Source of the DNA: Glomus cerebriforme
Lineage: Eukaryota; Glomeromycota; Glomeromycetes; Glomerales; Glomeraceae
DNA: 39,427 bases
Assembly (NCBI GenBank): GCA_003550305.1
Contig: QKYT01000010.1
Location: 395,145 to 434,571, forward strand
Reading direction: 5' to 3'
Part shown: positions 30,508 through 39,427 of the stretch, one piece after another
How positions within the stretch are numbered: position 1 is the first letter of the stretch
Layout of the letters: each line of letters opens with the position of its first letter
The notes under the pieces: model-generated
Told to the model about the DNA's origin: nothing
Seen by the model: only the letters and a program-made list of their open reading frames with translations
Databases searched by the model: none
Made by a program: the position numbers and the translations under genes

Positions 30508-31279
30508 CGTGCATGATGGGAATTACCAAAAATGAACAAAGTGGCTATCAAGAAATCACGTGATTTAATATTAGATTCGAATCCTTTGTAAAAAAAAATT
30601 GTTTCATCATTTTATTGTGCCCCAAGACAAAATTCAAAAATTGGGGTACTTCCGATTTGGGTACTACAGAGTCAGTACCGAATATTAAATATTATATACT
30701 TGAAACCAAACCACGGCATATTAACGATCGTAGCTCATTGTGCATTTAAGTAATATATAATAGGTTAAACATGATATTTACAATTTTTAAAAGACTTATG
30801 TCGAATGAATAGTAAATGAAAATGATAAATGAAAGTTTAATATGGTAAATTTTAATGGTTCTTTACGGACTAAATTTTTATAAAAAGGCGAATATTATAA
30901 TTATTGAAATTTTTCAAAACTTTGTATCTGTACTTTTATAATAAACATTTTTTTTGGTACTACACTTTTATGGTATATATATTTTTTTTTGAACTTGAAG
31001 ATGACAATAAGATGTCACGTAATTTCAGAATTTTATTATTAATTCTGCCTAAGTTAAATCATATTATGCCATATTGTACATATATATATATACACAAAAT
31101 AATATAAAGAATACAACAAATACAAAAAAAAGTGATAAAAAGAAAACATACATTCATATACTTAAATTTCTTAATTGTTAACAGGAATAAAAACAATAGG
31201 ATGATTTAAATATAAATAATGGGTGAAATGTCCAAATACAAAAGAATGATATAATAGACAACCAAAAAAAAAATTTTTT

Positions 31280-31486
31280 TTAATTGAAGGGAATTCCGTT
31301 GAAAAATTCCGAAATAAATTGGTCGTCTGAAAATTGTATCGCCAAGTTTGTAATGAGACTTGACAATGGCTCGTTATTAATGTTGTCATTAATTTGAGCA
31401 ACGTCATTACTAACGGTCGAATTATTTGAATTATTTCTTCTTCTTTCTCTATTTCGGATTCGACGAGATCTTCTGTACGAAGGCAT
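31280..31486 (-). CDS. Tiny Arg-rich family protein, divergent member (68 aa)
   Basis: The ATG at 31484-31486 opens MPSYRRSRRIRNRERRRNNS, followed by an Asn/Ser-rich middle (NNSTVSNDVAQINDNINNEP) and the tail FSDDQFISEFFNGIPFN. The first 17 residues hold nine Arg. The MPSxRR start and the FFNG(F/I)xF end are the parts shared with 27008 and 36550; the middle is not. The tail matches the frameshifted 4481 copy (FFNGIP) better than the others. A second frame in the same strand (31171-31407) is an overlapping shadow. The upstream box GTATCGTAAAAC is at 31519-31530, ~33 bp before the ATG. Confidence 0.72.
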   Translation of the reverse strand: MPSYRRSRRIRNRERRRNNSNNSTVSNDVAQINDNINNEPLSSLITNLAIQFSDDQFISEFFNGIPFN

Positions 31487-31510
31487 CTGTATCGTATATA
31501 TTTTTGGACG

Positions 31511-31574
31511 GCAAAGGAAGTTTTACGATACAGAAAATGTTTTTATTAAATGAAATTAAGCAAGATGGATAGAG
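31511..31574 (-). promoter_or_regulatory. Conserved upstream box of the tiny Arg-rich family (copy 3)
   Basis: Reverse-complement reading: CTATCCAT, then CTGTATCGTAAAACTTCCTT, then the gene. It corresponds to the boxes before 4487 and 36750. Confidence 0.45.
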
Positions 31575-32147
31575 AATATGTATTTTCGATTGCATGAAAC
31601 AAGTCTTTGGACATAATAATATGATATATTAAAATTTTAGCAAGGGCAAGTACAATTTTTTTAAAAAATTGTCCTTATTTTTATAAACTTTAGTGAGCTA
31701 AACACAGTGTGACATTACGGAATGAAAAATCAACAAAATAACTTGTTTATAACAAGTATTAACGATTTATCAAAAGTTGTTGCATTCCAGGAAATTATTT
31801 TGAAGCCTGAACTACAATACAATATGCATAATATTTTTGGCGTGTGAAGTATTGAAAAAAAAACTTGAAAACTGAAGCCACAGAAACTGATCATAAAACC
31901 TGAATTACAATGACTTTATCAAATTCTTTTAGGCTAAATTAATTAAATAAGAAACAATCAAAATAAAATGTTTCATCTTGAGTATGTAATGTACGCACTA
32001 CTTTGTACTCACATAGATAAACTTTAAATTGTAATAATTAATGATAATATTAATCTATAAACAAAGAACCAACCAAAAAATTTTCATTTTATGATATATT
32101 AAGTAATTGTCACATGAGGAAAGATTTGATACTTTTTTTTTTATTTA

Positions 32148-32318
32148 TTACAAGTTATCAGTTGAGTAACGTAACTTTAGGCAAATTTCAACCAAAGATT
32201 TCGCTATAATAAGCTGCAATGACATTTTTGGATCAAAATATCTAGCCCATTGTATGATTTTTCTCACGTATTTAATAACATTTTGACCGTTATTTAACGC
32301 GAAAAAATTCTTGGCGTA
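32148..32318 (-). pseudogene. Coding-like 56-codon minus-strand frame, possible last exon
   Basis: Between a TGA (32319-32321) and TAA (32148-32150) the frame reads YAKNFFALNNGQNVIKYVRK, IIQWARYFDPKMSLQLIIAK, SLVEICLKLRYSTDNL. The composition is protein-like and helical, and AATAAA overlaps the stop codon (TAATAAATAAA). There is no initiating ATG, so it would be a terminal exon or a fragment. Not recognised. Confidence 0.35.
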
Positions 32319-32321
32319 TCA

Positions 32322-34289
32322 AAGATTATCAATCTAATTTCAAGAAATAATGAATTGCAATATGAAATTTGGAATTTTTCTTATTCTCTAATTTATATCG
32401 TTTAAAATATTGTTTATCTTTCTTTTTATTGCACTTAACCAATGAATACTTTATCTAGCAGTATTGAAATTTACGTTATACCGAAAAAGATTTTAACAAT
32501 TTTACTAATTTTTTTTTTTCTTTTTTTTTTTTATTATTATTATTAATTTAATAAAGAAATGCTCGAACAGATTTGGCGTTACCAAAAGTTTCCAGATTTT
32601 ATAGGTGGCGTTATAAATCAATCGGTCATATGTCTATAATTATTATACAATGTACTTAAAAAACGGTAATTGTCGATCGAGTATTTTTTACACATACTTT
32701 ATTAATTAACAGTTAACTAATTTACCAAATTTATCAATTTTTTACCAAACAATTTACCAATCATTTCATTGCTCTCATTAATCAGCTGAATAATCTGTTT
32801 TAAAATTTTATTGGTTTTTTTATACCAATTTTTAATTTACTTCTATTCATAAAAAAAACAAGTAATAATTAATTACGTATAAAATATAAAATATAAAAAA
32901 AATTTTTATTTAAATTCATATGTTTACTTTCTATATAGAACATTATTTCTTGAATGGTTTATTAAAAAATGGTAATTTTAATAAAGTGAAAAATATTAAA
33001 TGATTGGCAACTTAATTTAGGTAACGATGTTCATTTGTTTTATTGGATGAAATTGATCCCTGAGTATTTGTACTTTAAAAACTTTAAAACACGAATAGAA
33101 TCAATAACATAATTTATAAACAATCTTTTTTTTTTTAAATCGGACCCAGTTTAAGTAAAAGAAAGATAATCTATAAAATCTCATTTAACGCCACAATTGT
33201 GATATTAGTAATTGTCGGAATTAAATCTCCGCTTTCTAGTTAATAAAAAATATAACATTGGGGTCTTGGTGATCCATGTAAAATCGTGCCGAAAAAATCC
33301 CCAACATTCTGCAAATTCCAAAATTCTCAAAATTTATTGTTCCATTCTTCTATGACAAATCAAAAATAAATTTCAGATTTTCATGTGAAGTTGTGTAACG
33401 ACTTATTACACATAATTATTTGAACGCAATAGTATTTGGATTTTTATATCATTGATTTCATTTCTGTTCGAAAAATAATGTTGATCTGTCCTTTTTTGAT
33501 AATGCTAGCCAGGAGTTTTATAAACTGACCGGCATTATGTAATTCCGGCCCTGAAGATGCTTAATATCGGACCTTCGGGTCTTTTCGTAATACTTTGATA
33601 CTGAGCCTTTGAATCATACGTGGTTTATGAAATTTCTTATGGTAGGTAAAACGGTTCTTGGTTTTTGTTAACAGCTAATAATTTACTAATTTTTATTATC
33701 ATCGTGCGTTAGTAATCATAACTATTGTATAATTCTTACCTGCAGCAATAAAATTACGGGGAAATTTTCTGGGGGATTAATCATTAGACGACTCAACATA
33801 ATATGGTTTATTTTCCTTTTCAATATGATATTTGATAATTTTGATTTTAGAAAAATCTTATTGTTTCTAGAAGAATTTTTAGGGAATTCTTTAAAGTTTT
33901 AAATTTCGAGTTGTTGATGTTTTTCCACCGCGAAACGCATACTTACTGTCATATGGTTAATTGATGCATCTGCATGCATATTGTCGAGAGTCGGAATTCA
34001 GGCTTGTGGATTTTTTTTTTTTTTTTTTTTTTTTGCAAATAGATAAGTATTTATGGCTTTTTTTATAGAACAAAGAATTTTCCTAATATAGAGAAAAGAG
34101 AGAAATTGAGAAAGAATAAAAAAAGGTATAATGATTTTTATAAATACTGTATATATCCAAAATTAAAAGGCAAATGATCGACATTGGTTATTTCGAGCAC
34201 TGACTTTTCTTCATATTAGAATGGTGGCTGTATCCTTAAGATAATTATTACGAAAAACAATATCAACAAATTAACTATTAAATGAAGGC
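32322..34289. other. Mostly gene-free interval
   Basis: Poly-T and (ATT)n tracts at 32508-32548, a short frame at 32559-32639 (MLEQIWRYQKFPDFIGGVIN), a poly-T run at 34011-34034 and the inverted repeat copy at 33490-33600. No gene is supported. Confidence 0.4.
33490..33600 (-). repeat. Second copy of the GGGCCGGAATTA repeat, inverted
   Basis: Reverse-complement order is GACCCGAAGGTCCGATATTA, TTCAGGGCCGGAATTA, TAATGCCGGTCAGTTTAT, CTGGCTAGCATTATCAAAAA and AAAAAGGACAGAT, parallel to 11268-11435 but more compact. Confidence 0.6.
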
Positions 34290-34560
34290 AGTAGTCAAGT
34301 GGAGCCAAAAGGATAATCAATGATACCTCTGTCGATGGTTCCGGAATTTGGTACCTGAACTCTTCCGAATTAATTGGATCTGTCGGAGCAGTCGCATCCG
34401 TGTCAGTACTACCAAGTGAGGCTGGAAGCCCTGGAAGTGGTAATTATGATTTAATTTACCATAAATTTAGATTAACTTGGTAATACAGCAAAGCCACGCA
34501 CAGAACAAATTTATCAAGGTGATTATGATATTCAAACTTGCAGCAAATTTTGCATTATTA
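34290..34560. other. GC-richer coding-like island of uncertain strand
   Basis: Roughly 150 bp (34295-34445) is much richer in G+C than its surroundings and open on both strands. Plus frame: NDTSVDGSGIWYLNSSELIG, SVGAVASVSVLPSEAGSPGS. Minus frame: LPASLGSTDTDATAPTDPIN, SEEFRYQIPEPSTEVSLI. After it a plus frame reads GNTAKPRTEQIYQGDYDIQT. It may be a fragment of a gene or retroelement; I cannot choose the strand. Confidence 0.35.
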
Positions 34561-35318
34561 GATTCATTTTAACAAAATTTCTGTGCCACGGGGATTTTCT
34601 GTTGCTTTTTATTTTTCTATAAGTCTGACGATAACCTATTTTAATGGTAATCAAGAAGGTTAGGTTTAAAAGTTATATTAAAAAAACAAATGAAATCTTA
34701 AGTTTCTAATTTTCTAACATTATTCTTATCATTTTAAGTCAACCAAGAAATTATTTTACTAAAATGAAGAATTTAAAAAAACAATACTAATTTAATCTTT
34801 TTCTTCACATGAAAAAATTTTCTTTAATGCGCGTCCCTTAAATTCTCAACTGCGTAAGTGGCGTAGTTGCGGCGCATCAATAATCACTTGTAGATACTGT
34901 ACATCCGTTCACGCAGGTTACACCAGTATATATATATTTTTTTATTATTAAATTCCGTTTTTTTTTATTTTATTTCATTCATTATTTTTACATTGTAATA
35001 ATTTCTTAAAATTTTCTATCGGATATTCAGATTTAAAAGTAAAAAAATAAGATGTGGAAGATTAAGCATAAATACATGAAATAAAACAGTCTATTTCTAT
35101 TAGATTTTTAAAAAAGGGAAATTTAAACAGCTTTTAACGAAAAGTCTGAAACTTTTATACTTGCCAGATGTTATAGAAGCATTATTAAAATTAAATGGCG
35201 GAATGCATGTATTTAGTCAGTGATCTACTGTATATAAGCTTGTAATTATAAAACTTCATAAAATTATATATCATTAATTTACTAATATTATTTGAGCAAA
35301 TCAGTAATATTCTATAAA

Positions 35319-35510
35319 ATGGGAATAAAAGATTCTGGTCGAAATGATATAGTTTCAATACAATTTCACTATGAAAATCCTATGGAAAATTGTCAAATTT
35401 TCCATGACGTACGAAATGTCTTAGATACCAAATAGCTAATGAAAATTGGACAGAATTTCGTTGTAATATTAGGTATCCATGATGGATATCACATCACTTC
35501 GACCAGATAG
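35319..35510 (+). pseudogene. 62-codon frame with a single in-frame TAG
   Basis: The ATG at 35319 gives MGIKDSGRNDIVSIQFHYEN, PMENCQIFHDVRNVLDTK, then TAG (35433), and the same frame continues LMKIGQNFVVILGIHDGYHI, TSTR and TAG at 35508. CTACTGTATATAAG, ~95 bp upstream, is a reasonable TATA element. It is either a dead small gene or a chance frame. The TAG is followed by CTA, a context known to favour readthrough for UGA, but that is only a possibility. Not recognised. Confidence 0.35.
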
Positions 35511-36549
35511 GTTTCTAAAGTTTCTTTTAATTTTCAATGAACGACGAAATTTTTTTGTTTTAAAAAATTTTTTTTAATGTTACACACACCTGACACTTGA
35601 ATTGTGACAGTTAAAAAAACCAGGTGACAAAATTATGATTTTTAAAAAACATCGATACCATAGAATGACTTTTACATTACTAATATAAAAAAGTCCTCTG
35701 GTTTCTAGATTTTTCTATTCATATTTATGCACTTTATTAGGTAAGTAACTAATCCAAAGAATTGCGTAAATGTATTACTTTATTTAATGGTTTAATTATT
35801 TTGAAACGTAAATAATTAAGTTTGATTATAAATAAATAAATGTTTTAAGAAATTTTTTATCATTGAGATTAAACAAATTGAATATTATTAAATGAATTTT
35901 TAGATTTTAATATAAAATTTTTTTTTAAAAGAATTATTTTCCAGGAAATATGCACGAAGATCCCATAATACAACAATTCGTTTTTTTTTTAAAAAAAAAA
36001 AATTTATAAATATATTAACTATGGCAAAATATTACGAGTGGAGTTGATAATAAATTCGATTATGCATGTATTTGTCTATGAAAAAAATCATACTGTATGT
36101 AAGTAAAAACAATGCATTCTTTCATTTATTTTCTGCGCCTTCCAATTATATTTAGAGAAATCTTATTTAAAGCAATATTCCTTACTAAATTCTATAGTGA
36201 TGAATGACATTATGTTTCCAATAATTTTATTTAAATGCCTATTTTCTAAATTTAGTTACAAAATTAAAAAAAAGATAACAGAAACTTTCTTAATCCTAAT
36301 AAAATTATCTTAATGGGAAATTAAAATGAGAAATTTTATAAACTAGGGAAGAAATAATGATTTTTTTTTCTAATCTACGAAAGCATAAGTTTTATACGTA
36401 TATGAATTTTACGCTAAATAACGACCCGATTAATTGATGGATAAAATAAAATCGTATTAAAAAAATGTTATGTTTTTATCGAATAATGAACCACTTTTTC
36501 TGCCAATTTTTTTTTTGTCGGTCATAAGTCGGTCATAAATTTGCCAAAA
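35511..36549. other. Gene-free AT-rich interval
   Basis: A/T runs and homopolymer tracts; nothing coding or repetitive recognised apart from a CATACTGTATG site at 36090. Confidence 0.4.
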
Positions 36550-36750
36550 TTAATAGAAAGAAAACCCATTGAAAAATTGGATAACAAATGAATCATTTGT
36601 AATTTGTTGTGGAAGATTTGCGATGCGTCTTAATGTGTCTCCATTATTATTATTGTGTATGGTGTGTACGTTGAGTAGTCGAATATTCCTTCTGTATATC
36701 CTATTTATTCTTCGTCTTTCCAATTGATTATGTCTTCTTTGAGAAGGCAT
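36550..36750 (-). CDS. Tiny Arg-rich family protein (66 aa)
   Basis: The ATG at 36748-36750 opens MPSQRRHNQLERRRINRIYR, then RNIRLLNVHTIHNNNNGDTL, RRIANLPQQITNDSFVIQFF and NGFSFY. It differs from the 27008 protein mainly in a longer Asn/His middle and the NLPQQITND segment, which the 4481 copy shares (NLPQ...QITNDLL). The Arg-rich start would suit nuclear import or nucleic-acid binding; the FFNGFSF tail resembles a short docking motif. No introns are needed. The GTACCATAAAAC box is at 36787-36798, ~36 bp upstream. Confidence 0.78.
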   Translation of the reverse strand: MPSQRRHNQLERRRINRIYRRNIRLLNVHTIHNNNNGDTLRRIANLPQQITNDSFVIQFFNGFSFY

Positions 36751-36784
36751 TACGTATATTAAATAGATGTATATAAGAAGGAAA

Positions 36785-36838
36785 GATGTTTTATGGTACT
36801 GAAGTAAACGATATATCCAAATAATAAATGGATATGAG
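36785..36838 (-). promoter_or_regulatory. Conserved upstream box of the tiny Arg-rich family (copy 4)
   Basis: Reverse-complement reading: CTCATATCCATTTATTATTT, ~20 bp, GTACCATAAAACATCTTTC, then the gene. Matches the 4397-4446 region over ~50 bp with one internal gap. Confidence 0.5.
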
Positions 36839-37170
36839 AATTTTAAACGTAAGACTTATTATCACAGTATACGAATAATAAATATTATTTATATTTTCTT
36901 CCGTTACAAATCATTTACGTATTCTATTAAATATGTTACCAAAGTTAATAAATTCTTTTGAATTTTGATAAAAATAACGTATGTATGATTGCATGCACAG
37001 GAAGCATTTACCGGTTTTTAGCAATATGAACAGGAAAAGTCAATATAAAGAAATTGTTTATTTCAGATGATAAATTTCGCATAATCAATGAAATATTGTG
37101 AATAGGAAAACGCCACGAATTATTAAAAAAAAAAAATTATAACAATAGTTTTGAAGTAGTAAAACTTGAT

Positions 37171-37190
37171 TTTAGTTAGTACTAACTAAA
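37171..37190. repeat. Perfect 20-bp palindrome
   Basis: TTTAGTTAGTACTAACTAAA is its own reverse complement, with no loop. Could be a dimeric protein site or recent mobile-element footprint. Confidence 0.7.
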
Positions 37191-37372
37191 TAAAGGATGA
37201 CCAGTCGATCGTTGTAAGTTACAGAATCAAAAAAAAAAAAGATTAGTATGTATACTTGTGTTTTCTCCGTTTTTTATTGTGTAATTATATACTAAAAATT
37301 TTTTAAATATATGTGTTATATATATTAAAATTTTTTTTTTAAAATACCCATAACATACATTTTTTAATCATA

Positions 37373-37582
37373 TCAGAATCCAAGAATCCAAAAATCAAAT
37401 GTCTTTGGGCATAAAAAAAAAATCCAATTTAGTAATACATTCATTATAGTAAAACCATTAATGGAAATATCCAAAATCAATTGGATTGGATTAATAATTG
37501 ATTTGGATTGGATTAGTCGATCAGCTGGATTTTCTATGTTATATTACAGGTTTAGACCGTCAATTGGATTGGATTGGATCTG
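37373..37582. repeat. TTGGATT / AATCCAA cluster
   Basis: AATCCAA appears in the first part (37377-37430) and TTGGATTGGATT runs in the second (37480-37582), giving many inverted pairings around a ~60-bp centre. Probably a degenerate inverted-repeat element built on a 5-10-bp unit. Confidence 0.55.
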
Positions 37583-37814
37583 GCACAATTTTAATTTGTA
37601 TTACCAAATAATGAAATTTTTCCTGCGTAATCATAGATGATCGGCAATGGTACGGCCCTTGACCAGATATTTCACCGATAATGATTTACTTTTATTATAA
37701 TTTTTTCGTATTTGGTTATTTAGATAGGCTAAATTGACAATAAAAATTTATTCTAATCTACCAAAGAACTCTGAACTATTTTAAACTTCGATAACAATGG
37801 ACATATTATTAATA

Positions 37815-38560
37815 TTAATGATACTTTTTTTTCTTCTTTAAACTCTTGTTTTTCATGTCTTTAACAGCACTTTCATTTCTAGGTTGATTAACCCAATAAC
37901 CTTTAGAGAGGTTCCAAAGATAGTGGAGGATCTGAAACGAGAAAGTTAATAAAAAAACAGCACATCATCACTCCAATTATAATAATTCTTGAATTCCGCA
38001 GTCCATATTAATCAGATTTTTCAACCTATATCCCTAATGGTTATAATACTTGTTCTATTTCCTTCAATTTATTCTGCAACGCAAGTATAGTAGTAGTCAA
38101 GATCTTCTCTGCAATTGTAGAGAGATTAATCGGCATTCAGATTCACTAATGAAGGCATCAACTACCACGGATAAAATATACCCCTGCTCTTTCAATTCAG
38201 TTCGTTTGCTAATTTCTGAGGATACACAGATCTTTCGGTCTTCATATTTCTTTTATGTATACATAGTTATATTTTCCTGTTCGTCTTGTCTACTCAAGAC
38301 GCCAACTCGGCGCAGTTGTTTACAAGTAGTCGATTCTTTATACCACTTGTTTCTGAAGACTTCATGTTTTGGGAGAACGATTTATGTATGTCCGGATTCG
38401 TGGCATCCCCGAAACACTGATCAGAATAATTGAGTGAAATTTGATGGTGTCACTTGTAGGCTTTAGGTATTTTTAGATATTTTTATCTCAAAAACTTCGT
38501 TCCAAATTCATCTTTCAATAGTCGAACAGAGCTATCATTCTTAAAAATCTGTAAAAAATT
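37815..38560 (-). pseudogene. Decayed multi-segment gene on the minus strand, unrecognised
   Basis: On the minus strand one frame from ~38553 reads FKNDSSVRLLKDEFGTKFLR, TAA, KYLKIPKAYK, TGA, then HHQISLNYSDQCFGDATNPD and IHKSFSQNMKSSETSGIKNR. A different frame continues SRQDEQENITMYT, stop, KKYEDRKICVSSEISKRTEL, KEQGYILSVVVDAFISESEC, RLISLQLQRRS. A shift leads to DLDYYYTCVAE and GNRTSIITIRDIG. A likely last exon follows a TTTCAG acceptor at 37931: ILHYLWNLSKGYWVNQPRNE, SAVKDMKNKSLKKKKKYH, TAA at 37815-37817. Some breaks could be introns, but at least two stops and one shift look like damage. The plus-strand 127-codon frame over 38050-38433 has Cys/Ser/Phe-heavy antisense composition and is judged a shadow. 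Confidence 0.5.
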
Positions 38561-38930
38561 TTTTTTTGGTGGTTTTCTATGCGAACAAATATATTATTAA
38601 TAATTATATTAATTGTACATTATATCAATCACACAAGCATAAGCAGATGTTTCGTCGAATTGTCAGTCATTACCTTTCTAATTTAATAATGAAAATATAC
38701 AGTAACTATAAAACTAAATACTTGAACGGTTTGATACAATCCATGATTCGCGAAAGGGTTTCAACTACTTGTACAAGTCCAAGTTTGATATATAAATAAA
38801 TTGAGAAAATGGATCGTGTACAGCAACTATTCCTTAAATACTTGTTGATTCATGATGAGATGATGATCATATTTTTGTACAAGCTCCTTAACAATTTTAA
38901 GGCCGTCCCAACTTAATTGTTTAGCGTCCC
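38561..38930. other. Ambiguous coding-like text, strand unresolved
   Basis: Plus frame 38566-38799 ends RRIVSHYLSNLIMKIYSNYK, TKYLNGLIQSMIRERVSTTC; the minus strand offers KIVKELVQKYDHHLIMNQQV, FKE and LGLVQVVETLSRIMDCIKPF. Both look plausible and neither is complete. The minus reading would extend the 37815-38560 relic upstream. Confidence 0.25.
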
Positions 38931-38931
38931 C

Positions 38932-39040
38932 CAACTCCCTCTATTTTTAAAAGAATTTTAAATCTAATAAACACATAGTAATATATACTCCTCCCCTTCC
39001 ATTTTTTTAAAGCTAATAAACATAAAGTAATAATATGTTT
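38932..39040. repeat. ~55-bp tandem duplication
   Basis: CTCCCTCTATTTTTAAAAG with CTAATAAACACATAGTAATA is followed by CTCCCCTTCCATTTTTTTAA with CTAATAAACATAAAGTAATA. The two units match well apart from small indels. Confidence 0.7.
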
Positions 39041-39427
39041 GTTTATTTAGTTTGTTTAATTTAAACCCCTCCCCCCAATTGTTTCGAAAAATCTGAACGG
39101 ATTATGGTGATATGAGACATGTGATATTAAGGCTAGAGTACACAGTATATGTAAATTTGATAATCACGTGATGGAAAATCAATTTTAAAGTAATACAAGA
39201 AAATATCGGTCTGATAAAAAAAAGGCAATATGTGCCAAACCTTTTTCAGATTTTTTGTGTAAGCTCTTTGGAACCAATAATATACATCGTATAAAAATTA
39301 AAGTTTGTTTTATTTCGTTAAGATACTTTTATGTTCGTATGAAGTTTAAGAAAACTGCCAATTTTTCAAAAAGTCTGCCGATCTTTTAGTTTGTCCTAAG
39401 TGACCATAACTAAAACTTTTATATTTT
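39041..39427. other. Gene-free right edge
   Basis: A C-rich patch CCCCTCCCCCC at ~39066, an AATCACGTGATGG site (39163) and otherwise AT-rich sequence. Nothing codes before the window ends. Confidence 0.4.

Larger units (their letters stand above)
36839..37814. other. Gene-free interval
   Basis: Contains a 20-bp perfect palindrome and the TTGGATT cluster, both listed separately; nothing coding. Confidence 0.4.

Noticed and set aside
31171..31407. 78-codon minus ORF overlapping the 31280 gene
   Set aside because: Out-of-frame shadow; the 31280-31486 frame has paralogs and a conserved promoter box.
38050..38433. 127-codon plus-strand ORF
   Set aside because: Cys/Ser/Phe-rich antisense-type composition; the opposite strand carries more convincing Lys/Glu/Asp protein text that continues beyond it on both sides.
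1..39427. tRNA, 5S or other rRNA genes
   Set aside because: I looked for GGTTCGAATCC-type arms and rRNA-like GC blocks on both strands and found none convincing; a tRNAscan-SE run would settle it.

Overview
The window is strongly AT-rich and gene-poor, with long A/T runs, no operons, no ribosome-binding sites, spliceosomal-type GT/AG sites and short Asn/Ser/Gln-rich proteins. This points to a compact but repeat-laden eukaryotic genome. The codon use, N/Q-rich proteins, low GC and abundance of decayed genes suggest an arbuscular mycorrhizal fungus (Rhizophagus-like). That is inference from style; no marker gene proves it. I found no rRNA, tRNA or CRISPR array.

Layout. 0-4 kb: minisatellites, then decayed genes on both strands (362-596 +, 2570-3302 +, 3433-3850 -). 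4.4-9.1 kb: a frameshifted copy of a tiny Arg-rich protein gene, a relic of a CACGTG-bearing miniature transposon, and a five-unit tandem array of ~160-177-bp units with paired CACGTG boxes. 9.2-22.1 kb: two unrelated N/Q/S-rich protein genes, each present twice, in the order A (9686, intact), B' (17247, damaged), A' (19051, dead), B (21347, intact). Between them lie a 667-bp foldback transposon inserted in a dead gene (11764-12430) and a dead OB-fold-like gene (14124-15122). A 231-bp MITE with a 10-bp target duplication sits at 20489-20719, between A' and B. 22-39 kb: mostly empty AT-rich DNA with a reversed MITE copy (25014-25196), one likely terminal exon (30120-30292 -), three open copies of the tiny Arg-rich family (27008 +, 31280 -, 36550 -) and a decayed minus-strand gene (37815-38560).

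Most notable is the four-member family of ~65-residue proteins. It combines an Arg-rich N-terminus (MPSQRR...) with a C-terminal EFFNGFSF-like tail, and three of its members share an upstream box (GTAYCRTAAAAC) about 35-40 bp before the ATG. The second theme is a hand count of 22 CACGTG palindromes, far more than base composition predicts, largely spread by transposon ends and the tandem array. No metabolic pathway is visible, and most functions remain unknown.
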